Shown here: one piece after another, positions 26,984-34,743 of the stretch | Position numbering within the stretch: the first letter of the stretch is position 1 | How the letters are laid out: each line of letters opens with the position of its first letter | Source of the DNA: Xanthomonas rydalmerensis | GTDB lineage: Bacteria > Pseudomonadota > Gammaproteobacteria > Xanthomonadales > Xanthomonadaceae | Reading direction: 5' to 3' | DNA length: 64,000 bases | Assembly: GCF_033170385.1 (NCBI RefSeq) | Contig: NZ_CP126170.1 | Coordinates: forward strand, 582,001-646,000 | Notes under the pieces: generated by a model | Databases searched by the model: none | Seen by the model: the letters and a program-made list of their open reading frames with translations, nothing else | What the model was told of the DNA's origin: nothing | Position numbers and translations under genes: made by a program

Positions 26984-28348
26984 ATGAGCGACAAGGATTG
27001 GGAACTGGGTCAGACCTCCAAGCATTACGAGACCGGCGGCCGCGGCGCGTCGACCGTGTCCTCCGGCGTCGACGACCCGGGCGGCGTGTCCTACGGCTCG
27101 TACCAGATGACCTCGCAGACGACGACCCGTGAGGGCAAGGTCATCAACGGCGGCACCGTCGCCGCCTTCGTCAAGGACAGCAAGTACAGCGACGACTTCG
27201 CCGGCCTCAAGCCGGGTTCGGACGCGTTCAGCGCCAAGTGGAAGGACCTGGCCAAGACCGACCCCGGCTTCGGCCAGGAACAGCACGACTACATCAAGCG
27301 CACCCACTTCGACAAACTGGTCGACCGGCTCAAGGACAAGGGCATGGACCTGTCCGACCGCGGCCCCGCGGTGCAGGACGCGATGTGGAGCACCGCGGTC
27401 CAGTACGGCCCCGGCAGCGACAAGAAGCCGGGCGGCTCCGGCGTGTTCCTGCGTGCGATGGAAGAAAAGTTCGGCAAGCAGGCCGACCTGTCGAAGATTT
27501 CCGACAAGGAGATCGTCAGCGCGGTGCAGGACTACAAGGCCGAGCACGTCAAGGAGCTGTTCCCGCGCGTGCACAAGCAGAAGACCCTGGATTCGCTGGA
27601 GAACCGCGCCGAGAACGAGAAGGCCGACCTGCTCAAGCTGGCCGACCTCGGCAAGACCGTCGCCAAGCCTGGCGAGCAACGCGACGGGCACGCGGCGCCG
27701 AAGCCGCACGACGGCCAGCGCGAGCCGGCCGCGCATGGCGGCGTGCTCGCGCGCAATGCGCAGGGCGAGGCGGTGAAGGGCCTGCAGGAAAAGCTGGCCA
27801 CGCTCGGCTACCTGGAGGCCAAGGATGCGATCGGCACCTATGGCCCCAAGACCGAAGCGGCGGTGGAGAAGTTCCAGCAGGACCAGCACCTGAAGGGCGT
27901 GGACGGCAAGGCCGGCCCGGAGACGCTGGCCGCGATCGACCGCAGCGTGCAGCGGCAGCAGGGCGTGGAGCAGCTGCGGCGCGACAGCCCGCTGTTCGAC
28001 CAGGCGGTCGCGCAGCTGGAAAAGCAGGGCCCCAACGGTGGCTACGGCGACCGCGAGTCCATGCAGCGTGCGGCCGGGCAGTTGGCGTTCGAGGCCAAGG
28101 TCAGCGGCATGTCGCGCATCGACGACCTGGTCGCCAGCACCGATGGCCGCGGCATGATCGCAGTGCAGCGCAACCCGGAGAACGCGCACGACGTGCATCG
28201 CGCCTATGTCGATCGCCAGCAGGCGGCGACCGTGCCGCTGGAGCAGAGCCAGCAGCAACTGGCGGCCGAGACCCAGCGCCAGGCGCAGGAGCGGCAGGTG
28301 CAGGACCAGCAGCGCACCCAGACCCAGGCGCAGGCGCCCGGACGCTGA
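26984..28348 (+). CDS. Type IV secretion (X-Tfe) antibacterial effector: lysozyme-like + PG-binding + XVIPCD
   Basis: 454 residues, AAGGAG shortly before ATG 26984, no signal peptide. The N-terminal domain (about 1-215) has HYETGGRGASTVSSG and DDPGGVSYGSYQMTS and VQDAMWSTAVQYGP, a pattern found in phage and VgrG-linked muramidase-like domains; Glu16 is the likely catalytic acid. A peptidoglycan-binding module follows (about 255-320, GEAVKGLQEKLATLGYLE), then a XVIPCD (about 335-430) nearly identical in layout to that of the first effector (KQGPNGGYGDRESMQRAAGQ, GMSRIDDLVAST, RAYVDRQQAATVPLE). The XVIPCD marks it for the VirB/VirD4 type IV system. The two XVIPCD regions are so alike that recent duplication or recombination is likely. 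Confidence 0.88.
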   Translation: MSDKDWELGQTSKHYETGGRGASTVSSGVDDPGGVSYGSYQMTSQTTTREGKVINGGTVAAFVKDSKYSDDFAGLKPGSDAFSAKWKDLAKTDPGFGQEQHDYIKRTHFDKLVDRLKDKGMDLSDRGPAVQDAMWSTAVQYGPGSDKKPGGSGVFLRAMEEKFGKQADLSKISDKEIVSAVQDYKAEHVKELFPRVHKQKTLDSLENRAENEKADLLKLADLGKTVAKPGEQRDGHAAPKPHDGQREPAAHGGVLARNAQGEAVKGLQEKLATLGYLEAKDAIGTYGPKTEAAVEKFQQDQHLKGVDGKAGPETLAAIDRSVQRQQGVEQLRRDSPLFDQAVAQLEKQGPNGGYGDRESMQRAAGQLAFEAKVSGMSRIDDLVASTDGRGMIAVQRNPENAHDVHRAYVDRQQAATVPLEQSQQQLAAETQRQAQERQVQDQQRTQTQAQAPGR

Positions 28349-28477
28349 CGCGCGCTGTGCAGGGCGGTCATCGGCACGCGCCGGTGGCCGCCGCGCATCG
28401 CGTGGTTCGCAGATCGTGCATCGACGGCTGCGTGTTGTGGCAGGACAGCGGCGACGGCCATGGCCTATGCTGCGCAC

Positions 28478-29239
28478 ATGCCGCATGACCGCCGCTCCCG
28501 CCACCGCTGTGCCTCGCGCTCCTGGCGCCGGCATGGCGCACTGCGCGCGGTAGGCCTGGCGCTCGCCCTCGTCGTCGCGCCCGTCGCGCTCGCCGCAGAA
28601 CCGACCACCTCGCCGGCGACCACGCCGGCGCAGGCGGGGCTGGTCGATGTGCACACGCTGGCGCCGGACATCGCGATGGACATCCGCTACGCCGGCCACG
28701 ACAACTTCACCGGGCGTCCGGTGCCGGGTTACGACGCGCCCAAGTGCTATCTGCTGGCACCGGCGGCGAAGGCCTTGGCGCAGGTGCAACGCGACCTGCA
28801 GGCCAAGGGCTACCGCCTGCAGGTGTTCGACTGCTATCGGCCGCAGCGATCGGTGCGCGCCTTCGTCGCCTGGGCGCGCGATCCGCAGGACCAGGTCGCC
28901 AAGGCGCGTTACTACCCGAAGCTGGAAAAAAGCGTGTTGCTGGGCGACTACATCGCCGAGCACTCCGGCCACAGCCGCGGCGCCACTGTCGACCTGGGCT
29001 TGCTGGACTGCCGCCAGGGCGCTTGCCGCGCGCTGGACATGGGCACCGGCTTCGATTTCTTCGACCCCAGCGCACACACCGACACGCCGGCCATCGACGC
29101 CACCCAGCGCGCGCACCGTCAGCAACTGCTGAAAGCGATGGCGGCACGCGGCTTCGTCAACTATCCGATGGAATGGTGGCACTACACCTTCCAGCCCGAG
29201 CCCAGCCCCGGCGTCGCCTTCGACGTGCCGGTGCGCTAG
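28478..29239 (+). CDS. Exported D-alanyl-D-alanine dipeptidase (VanX/DdpX family)
   Basis: 253 residues from ATG 28478; an in-frame ATG at 28460 is possible. A strongly basic n-region (RRSRHRCASRSWRRHG) and hydrophobic LRAVGLALALVVAPVALAA form a signal peptide, so this copy is periplasmic. The M15D dipeptidase fold is clear: YAGHDNFTGRPVPGY, VFDCYRPQRSVRAF, zinc ligands in HSGHSRGATVDLGL (His and Asp) and the catalytic Glu and third ligand His in EWWHYTF. Such enzymes split D-Ala-D-Ala; periplasmic forms salvage D-Ala from wall turnover. It follows the second effector by 130 bases and could be part of the peptidoglycan theme, or simply an independent neighbour. No van regulatory genes are nearby. 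Confidence 0.9.
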   Translation: MPHDRRSRHRCASRSWRRHGALRAVGLALALVVAPVALAAEPTTSPATTPAQAGLVDVHTLAPDIAMDIRYAGHDNFTGRPVPGYDAPKCYLLAPAAKALAQVQRDLQAKGYRLQVFDCYRPQRSVRAFVAWARDPQDQVAKARYYPKLEKSVLLGDYIAEHSGHSRGATVDLGLLDCRQGACRALDMGTGFDFFDPSAHTDTPAIDATQRAHRQQLLKAMAARGFVNYPMEWWHYTFQPEPSPGVAFDVPVR

Positions 29240-29268
29240 CGGCACGCCACCCTCGCCACGGACCCCCC

Positions 29269-29466
29269 ATGACCGGCACGCACCAGTTCGTCGACCTGCA
29301 ATGCCCTTACTGCGGCGAATGGATCGATGTCGCGCTGGATCCGTCGGTGGACGTGCAGCAGTACGTCGAGGACTGCCAGGTGTGCTGCAAGCCGATGCTG
29401 ATGACGGTGCGCTGGGACGAGGACGGTGCGCCGGTGGTGAGCGCGATCGCCGAAAACGCCAGTTGA
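29269..29466 (+). CDS. CPXCG-motif small cysteine-rich protein
   Basis: 65 residues from ATG 29269. Two cysteine pairs, CPYCGEW near the N-terminus and CQVCCKP about 25 residues later, form a probable zinc ribbon, and the middle segment DPSVDVQQYVEDC is the characteristic acidic spacer of CPXCG-motif proteins. The function of the family is unknown. No signal peptide. The start has no strong ribosome site; the preceding run of C bases separates it from the dipeptidase gene by 29 bases. Confidence 0.85.
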   Translation: MTGTHQFVDLQCPYCGEWIDVALDPSVDVQQYVEDCQVCCKPMLMTVRWDEDGAPVVSAIAENAS

Positions 29467-29545
29467 TCTGCGCGCCGGCTTGGCGCATCGCACGCCGGGG
29501 CGCGACACGCTCTAGACTTGCGTCCCTGCCGACCAAGGAATCCCG

Positions 29546-29935
29546 ATGAACCTGCCGCTGCATTTCGGCCTGCTGGGCTCGCTGGAAGCCGGGCTGATCG
29601 CATTGGCGGTCGGCTTCCTGGTGTATGCGCTGTGGCAGTGGCTGGGCCGGCGGCTGGGCTGGTCCGAGGGCCAGCAACTGGGCGGCGCCTGCCTGATCGC
29701 GGTGGCGGTGTCGGCCGGCATCGACTGCTGGAACCTGTTCTACACCAGCATCGTGCGCCTGGAGTCGCCGCTGTACGCGCGCATCGCCCTGTCCACCATC
29801 CACGATCCGGACGAACTGGGCTCGCGCGTGGTGCTGGAAGTGGCCGGCGCGCTGTCCGGCGTGGCCCTGGCGTGGATCGTATTCAGGGCGCGTTCAAGCG
29901 AAAACGCCGGCGACGGCGGTCACGAAACACGCTGA
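29546..29935 (+). CDS. Small membrane protein, unknown
   Basis: 129 residues with AAGGA 6 bases before ATG 29546. Three hydrophobic segments are visible: about residues 10-32 (LEAGLIALAVGFLVYALWQWL), 44-62 (QLGGACLIAVAVSAGIDCW) and 97-112 (VAGALSGVALAWIVF); the loops are charged. I do not recognise the family. It stands between the CPXCG gene and an EF-hand gene, with no sign of coupling to either. Confidence 0.7.
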   Translation: MNLPLHFGLLGSLEAGLIALAVGFLVYALWQWLGRRLGWSEGQQLGGACLIAVAVSAGIDCWNLFYTSIVRLESPLYARIALSTIHDPDELGSRVVLEVAGALSGVALAWIVFRARSSENAGDGGHETR

Positions 29936-29938
29936 AAC

Positions 29939-29968
29939 AGACGTTTTCTTTCTGCAATCCAAACGTCT
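29939..29968. other. Inverted repeat AGACGTTT / AAACGTCT
   Basis: Two perfect 8-base arms with a 14-base spacer start three bases after the stop of the membrane-protein gene. With no T-run it is a weak terminator; the length and symmetry also suit a repressor operator for the EF-hand gene 190 bases downstream. Confidence 0.4.
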
Positions 29969-30161
29969 CGAATGGACGCCTTACTGCGTGCTCACCAATC
30001 CCTAACCAGTGCGGTAGCGCGCTGCGTCGGCGCCGTGGTTAACGATCCGTTTTGCGGCAATTTTCGACAGGGAATGGATTCAGTCTGAGACCGGCACGGT
30101 AGCGCCGTGTTCCGGAATCGACCGGACATGTCACACCGAGAGAGCCAAGGAGAATCCACCC

Positions 30162-30539
30162 ATGAACATTCGCACCCGCACCCCGCTGATCGGTACCGCC
30201 GCCATTCTCGCCGCCGCACTGGCCCTGCCGGCGTTCGCCCAGGACGCGCAGGCCGATGCCGCCGCGCAGGCGCAGACGCAGTCGTCGACCAGCGCCACCG
30301 GCCAGAGTGGGCAGGCCGGCGCGGCCTCGGGCGGCGGCCAAACCTGGGCCGACGTCGACGCCGACAAGGACGGCGCCATCAGCAAGCAGGAGGCGCAGGT
30401 CAACGCCGGCCTCAGCCAGATCTTCGCGCAGGCCGACGCCGACAATGACGGCAAGCTGACGCCGGACGAGTACAAGGCCTACGTCGCCAAGCAGCAGGGC
30501 GGCGCGGCGACCGGCAGCGACAGCAACGGCGGCCAGTAA
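30162..30539 (+). CDS. Exported EF-hand calcium-binding protein
   Basis: 125 residues, AAGGAG 9 bases upstream of ATG 30162. A clean signal peptide (LIGTAAILAAALALPAFAQ) precedes a Ser/Gln-rich linker. Two EF-hand loops follow, DVDADKDGAISKQE and DADADNDGKLTPDE, with the 1-3-5-7-9-12 acidic/polar pattern intact, so calcium binding is likely. Small periplasmic EF-hand proteins of this kind are common in xanthomonads; their partner is not known. The 220-base upstream region holds no other gene. Confidence 0.85.
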   Translation: MNIRTRTPLIGTAAILAAALALPAFAQDAQADAAAQAQTQSSTSATGQSGQAGAASGGGQTWADVDADKDGAISKQEAQVNAGLSQIFAQADADNDGKLTPDEYKAYVAKQQGGAATGSDSNGGQ

Positions 30540-30648
30540 CGGGAGCGGTACCGGCATTGGCGGTTGCGTGGCGATGAGCACGCAACCGCCTCGCCGGGAC
30601 CGAACCTCTGGTGCATCACCCGGGCGTCGTTGCAGCCAGACGCTCCAC

Positions 30649-30677
30649 CACGACGGCGGCCCATGGCCGCCGTCGTG
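30649..30677. terminator. Perfect 13-bp hairpin
   Basis: Arms CACGACGGCGGCC and GGCCGCCGTCGTG are exact complements around the 3-base loop CAT. It lies between the EF-hand gene and the HAD gene, 110 bases after the first stop. It is a very stable stem without a T-run, most likely a transcript end or an RNA barrier. Confidence 0.55.
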
Positions 30678-30735
30678 CGTTGTGCGGTGGAGCAGCGTGT
30701 CGGCTGCGGTCGGGACGCGCTGCTATGCTTGGCCG

Positions 30736-31497
30736 ATGATGCCGACGCCCACTGCTTTGCGCGCTTCTCCCATCGCCCTGGTCGGTTTCGACGGCGACGA
30801 CACGCTGTGGAAGAGCGAGGACTACTACCGCGACGCCGAAGCCGCGTTCGAAGCCATTCTCGGCCAGTATCTGGACCTGCAGGACGCCCGCACCCTGCAG
30901 CATCTGCTGGCGGTGGAGCGCCGCAACCTGGCGGTGTTCGGCTATGGGGTGAAGGGCATGACCCTGTCGATGATCGAGGCGGCAATCGAACTGACCGACG
31001 CGCGCATCGCTGCGCGCGACCTGCAGCGCATCGTCGAGATCGGCCGCGCCACCCTGCAGCATCCGGTGGAGGTGATCGATGGGGTGCGCGAGGCGGTGGC
31101 GGCGATCGCCGCCGAGTTCGAGATCGTGCTGATTACCAAGGGCGACCTGTTCCACCAGGAAGCCAAGATCGAACAATCCGGCCTGGGCGACCTGTTCCCG
31201 CGCATCGAGGTGGTGTCGGAGAAGGATCCGAAGACCTACGCCAAGGTGCTGTCCGAATTCGGCATCGGTGCCGAGCGCTTCGTGATGATCGGCAACTCGC
31301 TGCGGTCGGACGTGGAGCCGGTGATCGCGCTCGGCGGCTGGGGCATCCACACGCCGTACACCACCACTTGGGCGCACGAGGCCGAGCACGGCCTGTCCGC
31401 CGACGAACCGCGCCTGCGCGAAGTGGCCGCGGCCGCGGACTGGCCGCAGGCGGTGGCGGATCTCAACCGGCATGCGGCGAGCCTGCAGCAGGGTTGA
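30736..31497 (+). CDS. HAD-superfamily hydrolase
   Basis: 253 residues from the first of two adjacent ATG codons (30736). Motif I is VGFDGDDTLW (nucleophile and acid Asp pair), motif II the threonine in LITKGDLF, motif III the lysine in VVSEKDPKTYAKVL and motif IV FVMIGNSLRSDVEPVIALG, giving a complete HAD phosphatase. The helical cap is between motifs I and II, as in subfamily I. The substrate cannot be read from sequence. A TATGCT hexamer just before the start suggests a very short leader. The gene stands alone between two intergenic repeats. Confidence 0.85.
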   Translation: MMPTPTALRASPIALVGFDGDDTLWKSEDYYRDAEAAFEAILGQYLDLQDARTLQHLLAVERRNLAVFGYGVKGMTLSMIEAAIELTDARIAARDLQRIVEIGRATLQHPVEVIDGVREAVAAIAAEFEIVLITKGDLFHQEAKIEQSGLGDLFPRIEVVSEKDPKTYAKVLSEFGIGAERFVMIGNSLRSDVEPVIALGGWGIHTPYTTTWAHEAEHGLSADEPRLREVAAAADWPQAVADLNRHAASLQQG

Positions 31498-31541
31498 GCG
31501 AATCGCCAAGGGTGCCGATGTGCCCGGCCTGGGTTTGTTTC

Positions 31542-31564
31542 GTAAGAGCGGCTTCAGCCGCGAC
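31542..31564 (+). repeat. Dispersed palindromic repeat copy (AGAGCGGCTTCAGCCGCGAC type)
   Basis: The GCGGCTTCAGCCGC palindrome core with its GTAAGA and GAC flanks matches copies at 62293-62317, 62337-62361 and 62442-62465. These short repeats are scattered between genes in xanthomonads and can fold into hairpins. Confidence 0.75.
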
Positions 31565-31652
31565 ACCGCCGAGGCCGCAGTGCACGCACTCGCCGGCTGT
31601 TCTCCTTGCTCACCGCGCTGACAGTTCCCGTCGCCTCCGGCAGAATCGCCCC

Positions 31653-32243
31653 ATGCGCCTATTTCCGTCTCCCGCCGGTCTGCTCCTCTGCGCCGCGCTG
31701 TGCGCTGCCGGTCCGGCCCTGGCGCAGGATGCGGCGGTGCCCGCGCGCGCAGCTACTGCCGACGCCACGGACGCTGCCCCGGTGGAGGTGCCCGGTACCG
31801 ACGATGCGTGGATCGATCGCCAGTTGCTGGACATCGACCGCTACGCCGCGCGCTATCCCGACAGCTTCCTCGACGAGGTCGCGCGCTACGCGCAGATGCC
31901 GCACGGCTATGCCGAGGTCCTGCTGCGCGAGCGCCACTGGCCGCCGCGCGATGTCTATGTCGCCGCGTTTCTGGCCAAGGCCGCGGGGCGGCCGTACCGC
32001 GAGGTGGTGCGCGCACGCACGGCCGCCGGCGCGCCGGCCGGCTGGGCGGCGGTGGCGACGGGACTGGACGCGCCGCCCGGCTCACTGGCCTACCGCACGC
32101 TGCGCCACGCCATTGTCGCCAGCTACGACCACTGGGACCGCCCGATCGTGCTGGATGCGCTGTTGCGCCGGCAACTGGGCGACCGCGCCGCACGCGACCG
32201 GGCCGCGGCGCAGCCCCAGGACGGGGCTACGCGTTCGCAGTAG
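31653..32243 (+). CDS. Exported protein of unknown function
   Basis: 196 residues from ATG 31653. Signal peptide LFPSPAGLLLCAALCAAGPALAQ, then an acidic, Ala-rich stretch and a mostly helical domain (DDAWIDRQLLDIDRYAARYP, ERHWPPRDVYVAAFLAKA, DHWDRPIVLDALLRRQLGD). I recognise no family motif or catalytic residues. A periplasmic location is likely. The gene is followed by a block of repeats and has no coupled neighbour. Confidence 0.7.
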   Translation: MRLFPSPAGLLLCAALCAAGPALAQDAAVPARAATADATDAAPVEVPGTDDAWIDRQLLDIDRYAARYPDSFLDEVARYAQMPHGYAEVLLRERHWPPRDVYVAAFLAKAAGRPYREVVRARTAAGAPAGWAAVATGLDAPPGSLAYRTLRHAIVASYDHWDRPIVLDALLRRQLGDRAARDRAAAQPQDGATRSQ

Positions 32244-32377
32244 GCCCACGGCAGTGCGACGGCACCGCCGCCGCCTGGGCTCACGTCCACGTCGTGCGCA
32301 TCCCTGCACTGCCACGCGCGGCGAGTGAGGATGCGGGCTTCACCAGCGGCGTGCTCCAACGCCAAGTGGAGACCTAG

Positions 32378-32867
32378 CCCCTCTCCCCCGGGAGAAGGGT
32401 TGGGGTGAGGGTCGGGCGCGCAGCGCCTCACGCAGTGTGGGTGCACGAGGCTGCGCCCGTCCCCTCATCCGCCCCTGCGGGGCACCTTCTCCCGGCGGGA
32501 GAAGGAGACAGCGGTGCTGTCCGCGCGCATAAAGAATTGCTGATGCTCAAGCCCCTCTCCCCCCGGGAGAGGGGTTGGGGTGAGGGTCGGGCGCGCAGCG
32601 CCTCACGCAGTGTGGGTGCCCGAGGCTGCGCCCGTCACCTCATCCGCCCCTGCGGGGCAGCTTCTCCCGGCGGGAGAAGGAGACAGCGGTGCTGTCCGCG
32701 CGCATAAAGAATCGCTGATGCTCACGCCCCTCTCCCTCCGGGAGAGGGGTTGGGGTGAGGGTCGGGCGCGCAGCGCCTCACGCAGTGTGGGTGCCCGAGG
32801 CTGCGCCCGTCCCCTCATCCGCCCATGCGGGGCACCTTCTCCCGGCGGGAGAAGGAGACAGCGGTGC
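32378..32867. repeat. About 2.8 tandem copies of a 175-bp repeat
   Basis: Units begin at 32378, 32552 and 32727, i.e. 174 and 175 bases apart. Each begins with CCCCTCTCCC-GGGAGAGGG, continues with TTGGGGTGAGGGTCGGGCGC, CAGCGCCTCACGCAGTGTGG and CTTCTCCCGGCGGGAGAAGG, and the first two end in GCATAAAGAAT-GCTGATGCTCA. The units differ at only a few positions, so the expansion is recent. Each unit contains two hairpins made of CTCTCCC/GGGAGAG and CTTCTCCC/GGGAGAAG arms, the same palindrome found singly at 45106, 45805 and 55285. Short open frames run through all copies but are by-products of the repeat. The rest of the 32244-32997 interval holds nothing else that I can support. Confidence 0.92.
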
Positions 32868-32997
32868 CGGCCACTCCCATGCCGCACCGGTACGCGCCGC
32901 CGCCCATTCATCCACACTGGCCGCGCCGCCGCCGCGGCGCGAGAATAGGCGTTCTGCCGGTCCTGCCGCCGGCGCCATTGCCGCTCCGGACCGCCCG

Positions 32998-34359
32998 ATG
33001 ACCAACGCCTTCGTTTCGCCCGACGCTATCCGCAGCCTGTTCGCGCAGGCCATGTCCGACATGTACCGCACCGAGGTGCCGCTGTACGGCACGCTGATGG
33101 AACTGGTGGCGCAGGTCAATGCGCAGACCCTGGCCGCGGACCCGGCGCTGGAGGCGCAGCTGCAGCGCAACGACGAACGCGCGCGCCTGGACCAGGAGCG
33201 GCATGGCGCGATCCGCGTCGGCACCGCCGAGGAACTGGCCACCCTGCGCCGCCTGTTCGCGGTGATGGGCATGGCGCCGGTGGGCTACTACGACCTGTCG
33301 GTGGCCGGCGTGCCGGTGCACTCCACCGCGTTCCGCCCGCTGGACGCGGCGGCGCTGGCGCGCAATCCGTTCCGCGTGTTCACCTCGCTGCTGCGACTGG
33401 AGCTGATCGAGGATCCGGCGCTGCGCGAACAGGCGGCGCAGATCCTCGCCGAGCGGCGCATCTTCACCGACGGCGCGCTCGCGCTGATCGCGCAGTGCGA
33501 ACGCGACGGTGGCCTGGCCGAGGCCGACGCGCAGCGCTTCGTCGCCGAGGCGCTGGAGACCTTCCGCTGGCACAGCGACGCGACCGTGAGCCTGCCGACC
33601 TACCGCGCGCTGAGCGAGGCGCACAAGCTGATCGCCGACGTGGTCAGCTTCCACGGCCCGCACATCAACCACCTGACCCCGCGCACCCTGGACATCGACG
33701 CGGCGCAGGCGGAGATGCTGCGCCGGGGCATCGACGCCAAGGCGGTGATCGAAGGTCCGCCGCGCCGCGCCTGCCCGATCCTGCTGCGCCAGACGAGCTT
33801 CAAGGCGCTGGAGGAAACCGTGCGCTTCCCCGCCGGCGCGGACGGCGCCGAGGCCGGCACCCACACCGCGCGGTTCGGCGAGATCGAACAGCGCGGCCTG
33901 GCCCTGACGCCGAAGGGTCGCGCGCTGTACGACGCACTGCTGGAGCGCGCCCGCGCGGCCGAGGGCAGCGCCGGTGCCGACTACGCCACGCGCCTGCAGG
34001 CCGCCTTCGCCGATTTCCCCGACGACTACGCCACCCTGCGCCGCGAGGGGCTGGGCTATTTCCGTTACGCACTCACCGACGCCGGTCGCGCGGCCGGCGC
34101 CGCCGCCCTGGCCGGCAAGCCGGCCGAAGCACTGATCGCCGACGGCCTGGCCAGCGCCGATCCGATCGTCTACGAAGATTTCCTGCCGGTCAGCGCCGCG
34201 GGCATCTTCCAGTCCAACCTCGGCGGCGGCGAGCAGCGCGCCTACGCCGCCCACGCCAATCGCGCCGCGTTCGAACAGGCGCTGGGCGCGACGGTGCACG
34301 ACGAGTTCGCCATCTACGCCGGCATCGAACGCGATTCGCTGCAGGCGCTGGCGGGTTGA
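32998..34359 (+). CDS. hglS: 2-oxoadipate dioxygenase/decarboxylase (HglS, DUF1338)
   Basis: 453 residues from ATG 32998. The sequence follows the DUF1338/YdcJ family that was shown in Pseudomonas putida to convert 2-oxoadipate to 2-hydroxyglutarate in D-lysine catabolism. Likely iron ligands are His108 (VPVHSTAFRP), a His in SFHGPHINHLTP (His222 or His225) and a Glu in RFGEIEQRG (Glu297). The C-terminal YEDFLPVSAAGIFQSNL and the GGGEQ that follows are strongly family-like. The enzyme is cytoplasmic. No other lysine-catabolic gene is nearby, so it works from a separate unit. The start has no strong ribosome site, but the open frame upstream only reads the repeat block. Confidence 0.9.
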   Translation: MTNAFVSPDAIRSLFAQAMSDMYRTEVPLYGTLMELVAQVNAQTLAADPALEAQLQRNDERARLDQERHGAIRVGTAEELATLRRLFAVMGMAPVGYYDLSVAGVPVHSTAFRPLDAAALARNPFRVFTSLLRLELIEDPALREQAAQILAERRIFTDGALALIAQCERDGGLAEADAQRFVAEALETFRWHSDATVSLPTYRALSEAHKLIADVVSFHGPHINHLTPRTLDIDAAQAEMLRRGIDAKAVIEGPPRRACPILLRQTSFKALEETVRFPAGADGAEAGTHTARFGEIEQRGLALTPKGRALYDALLERARAAEGSAGADYATRLQAAFADFPDDYATLRREGLGYFRYALTDAGRAAGAAALAGKPAEALIADGLASADPIVYEDFLPVSAAGIFQSNLGGGEQRAYAAHANRAAFEQALGATVHDEFAIYAGIERDSLQALAG

Positions 34360-34743
34360 AGCGGGGATTGGGAAATGGGGATTGGGGAATCGCAACAGCG
34401 GTTTCCCATCGTCGTGTCCCTACACGCACACGATCGATGTGGCGGTGCACCGTGAGAGGGACTTCAGTCCCGACGGTGTCCGAAGACGGTAGTGCTCACG
34501 CCACTGCGCGTCGCGGCTGAAGCCGTCCCACGAGAGGACGGTCGGCGCGGCGGGTGCAATGTGGGAGGGACTTCAGTCCCGACGGCATCCGAAGACAAAC
34601 ATGCTCACACCACCGCGCATCGCGGCCGAAGCGGCTCCTGCACGCGATGCATGCCAAGCGGTGCACCGCGCGATACCGCCTAGCCACCGGCGCAGCGTCT
34701 GCTTGCGCGCGACCCTTGTCCGCGCAGCCCCATCGAACGCGGC
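34360..34743. other. Intergenic region with extragenic repeats
   Basis: No gene. It contains a GGGATTGGG-type repeat (34365-34390) that recurs in opposite orientation near 36957-36985, and two copies of the palindrome GGGACTTCAGTCCC (34458-34471 and 34567-34580), each followed by CGACGG and a CCGAAGAC segment, about 109 bases apart. These are the same family as at 15153. The region separates the convergent HglS and aminopeptidase genes. Confidence 0.75.

Noticed and set aside
32378-32867. Possible CRISPR array
   Set aside because: Units are 175 bp and nearly identical throughout, with no alternating short repeats and unique spacers.
32403-32997. Longer N-terminus for HglS and short proteins in the repeat block
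   Set aside because: These frames only translate the 175-bp repeat; HglS family similarity starts after ATG 32998.
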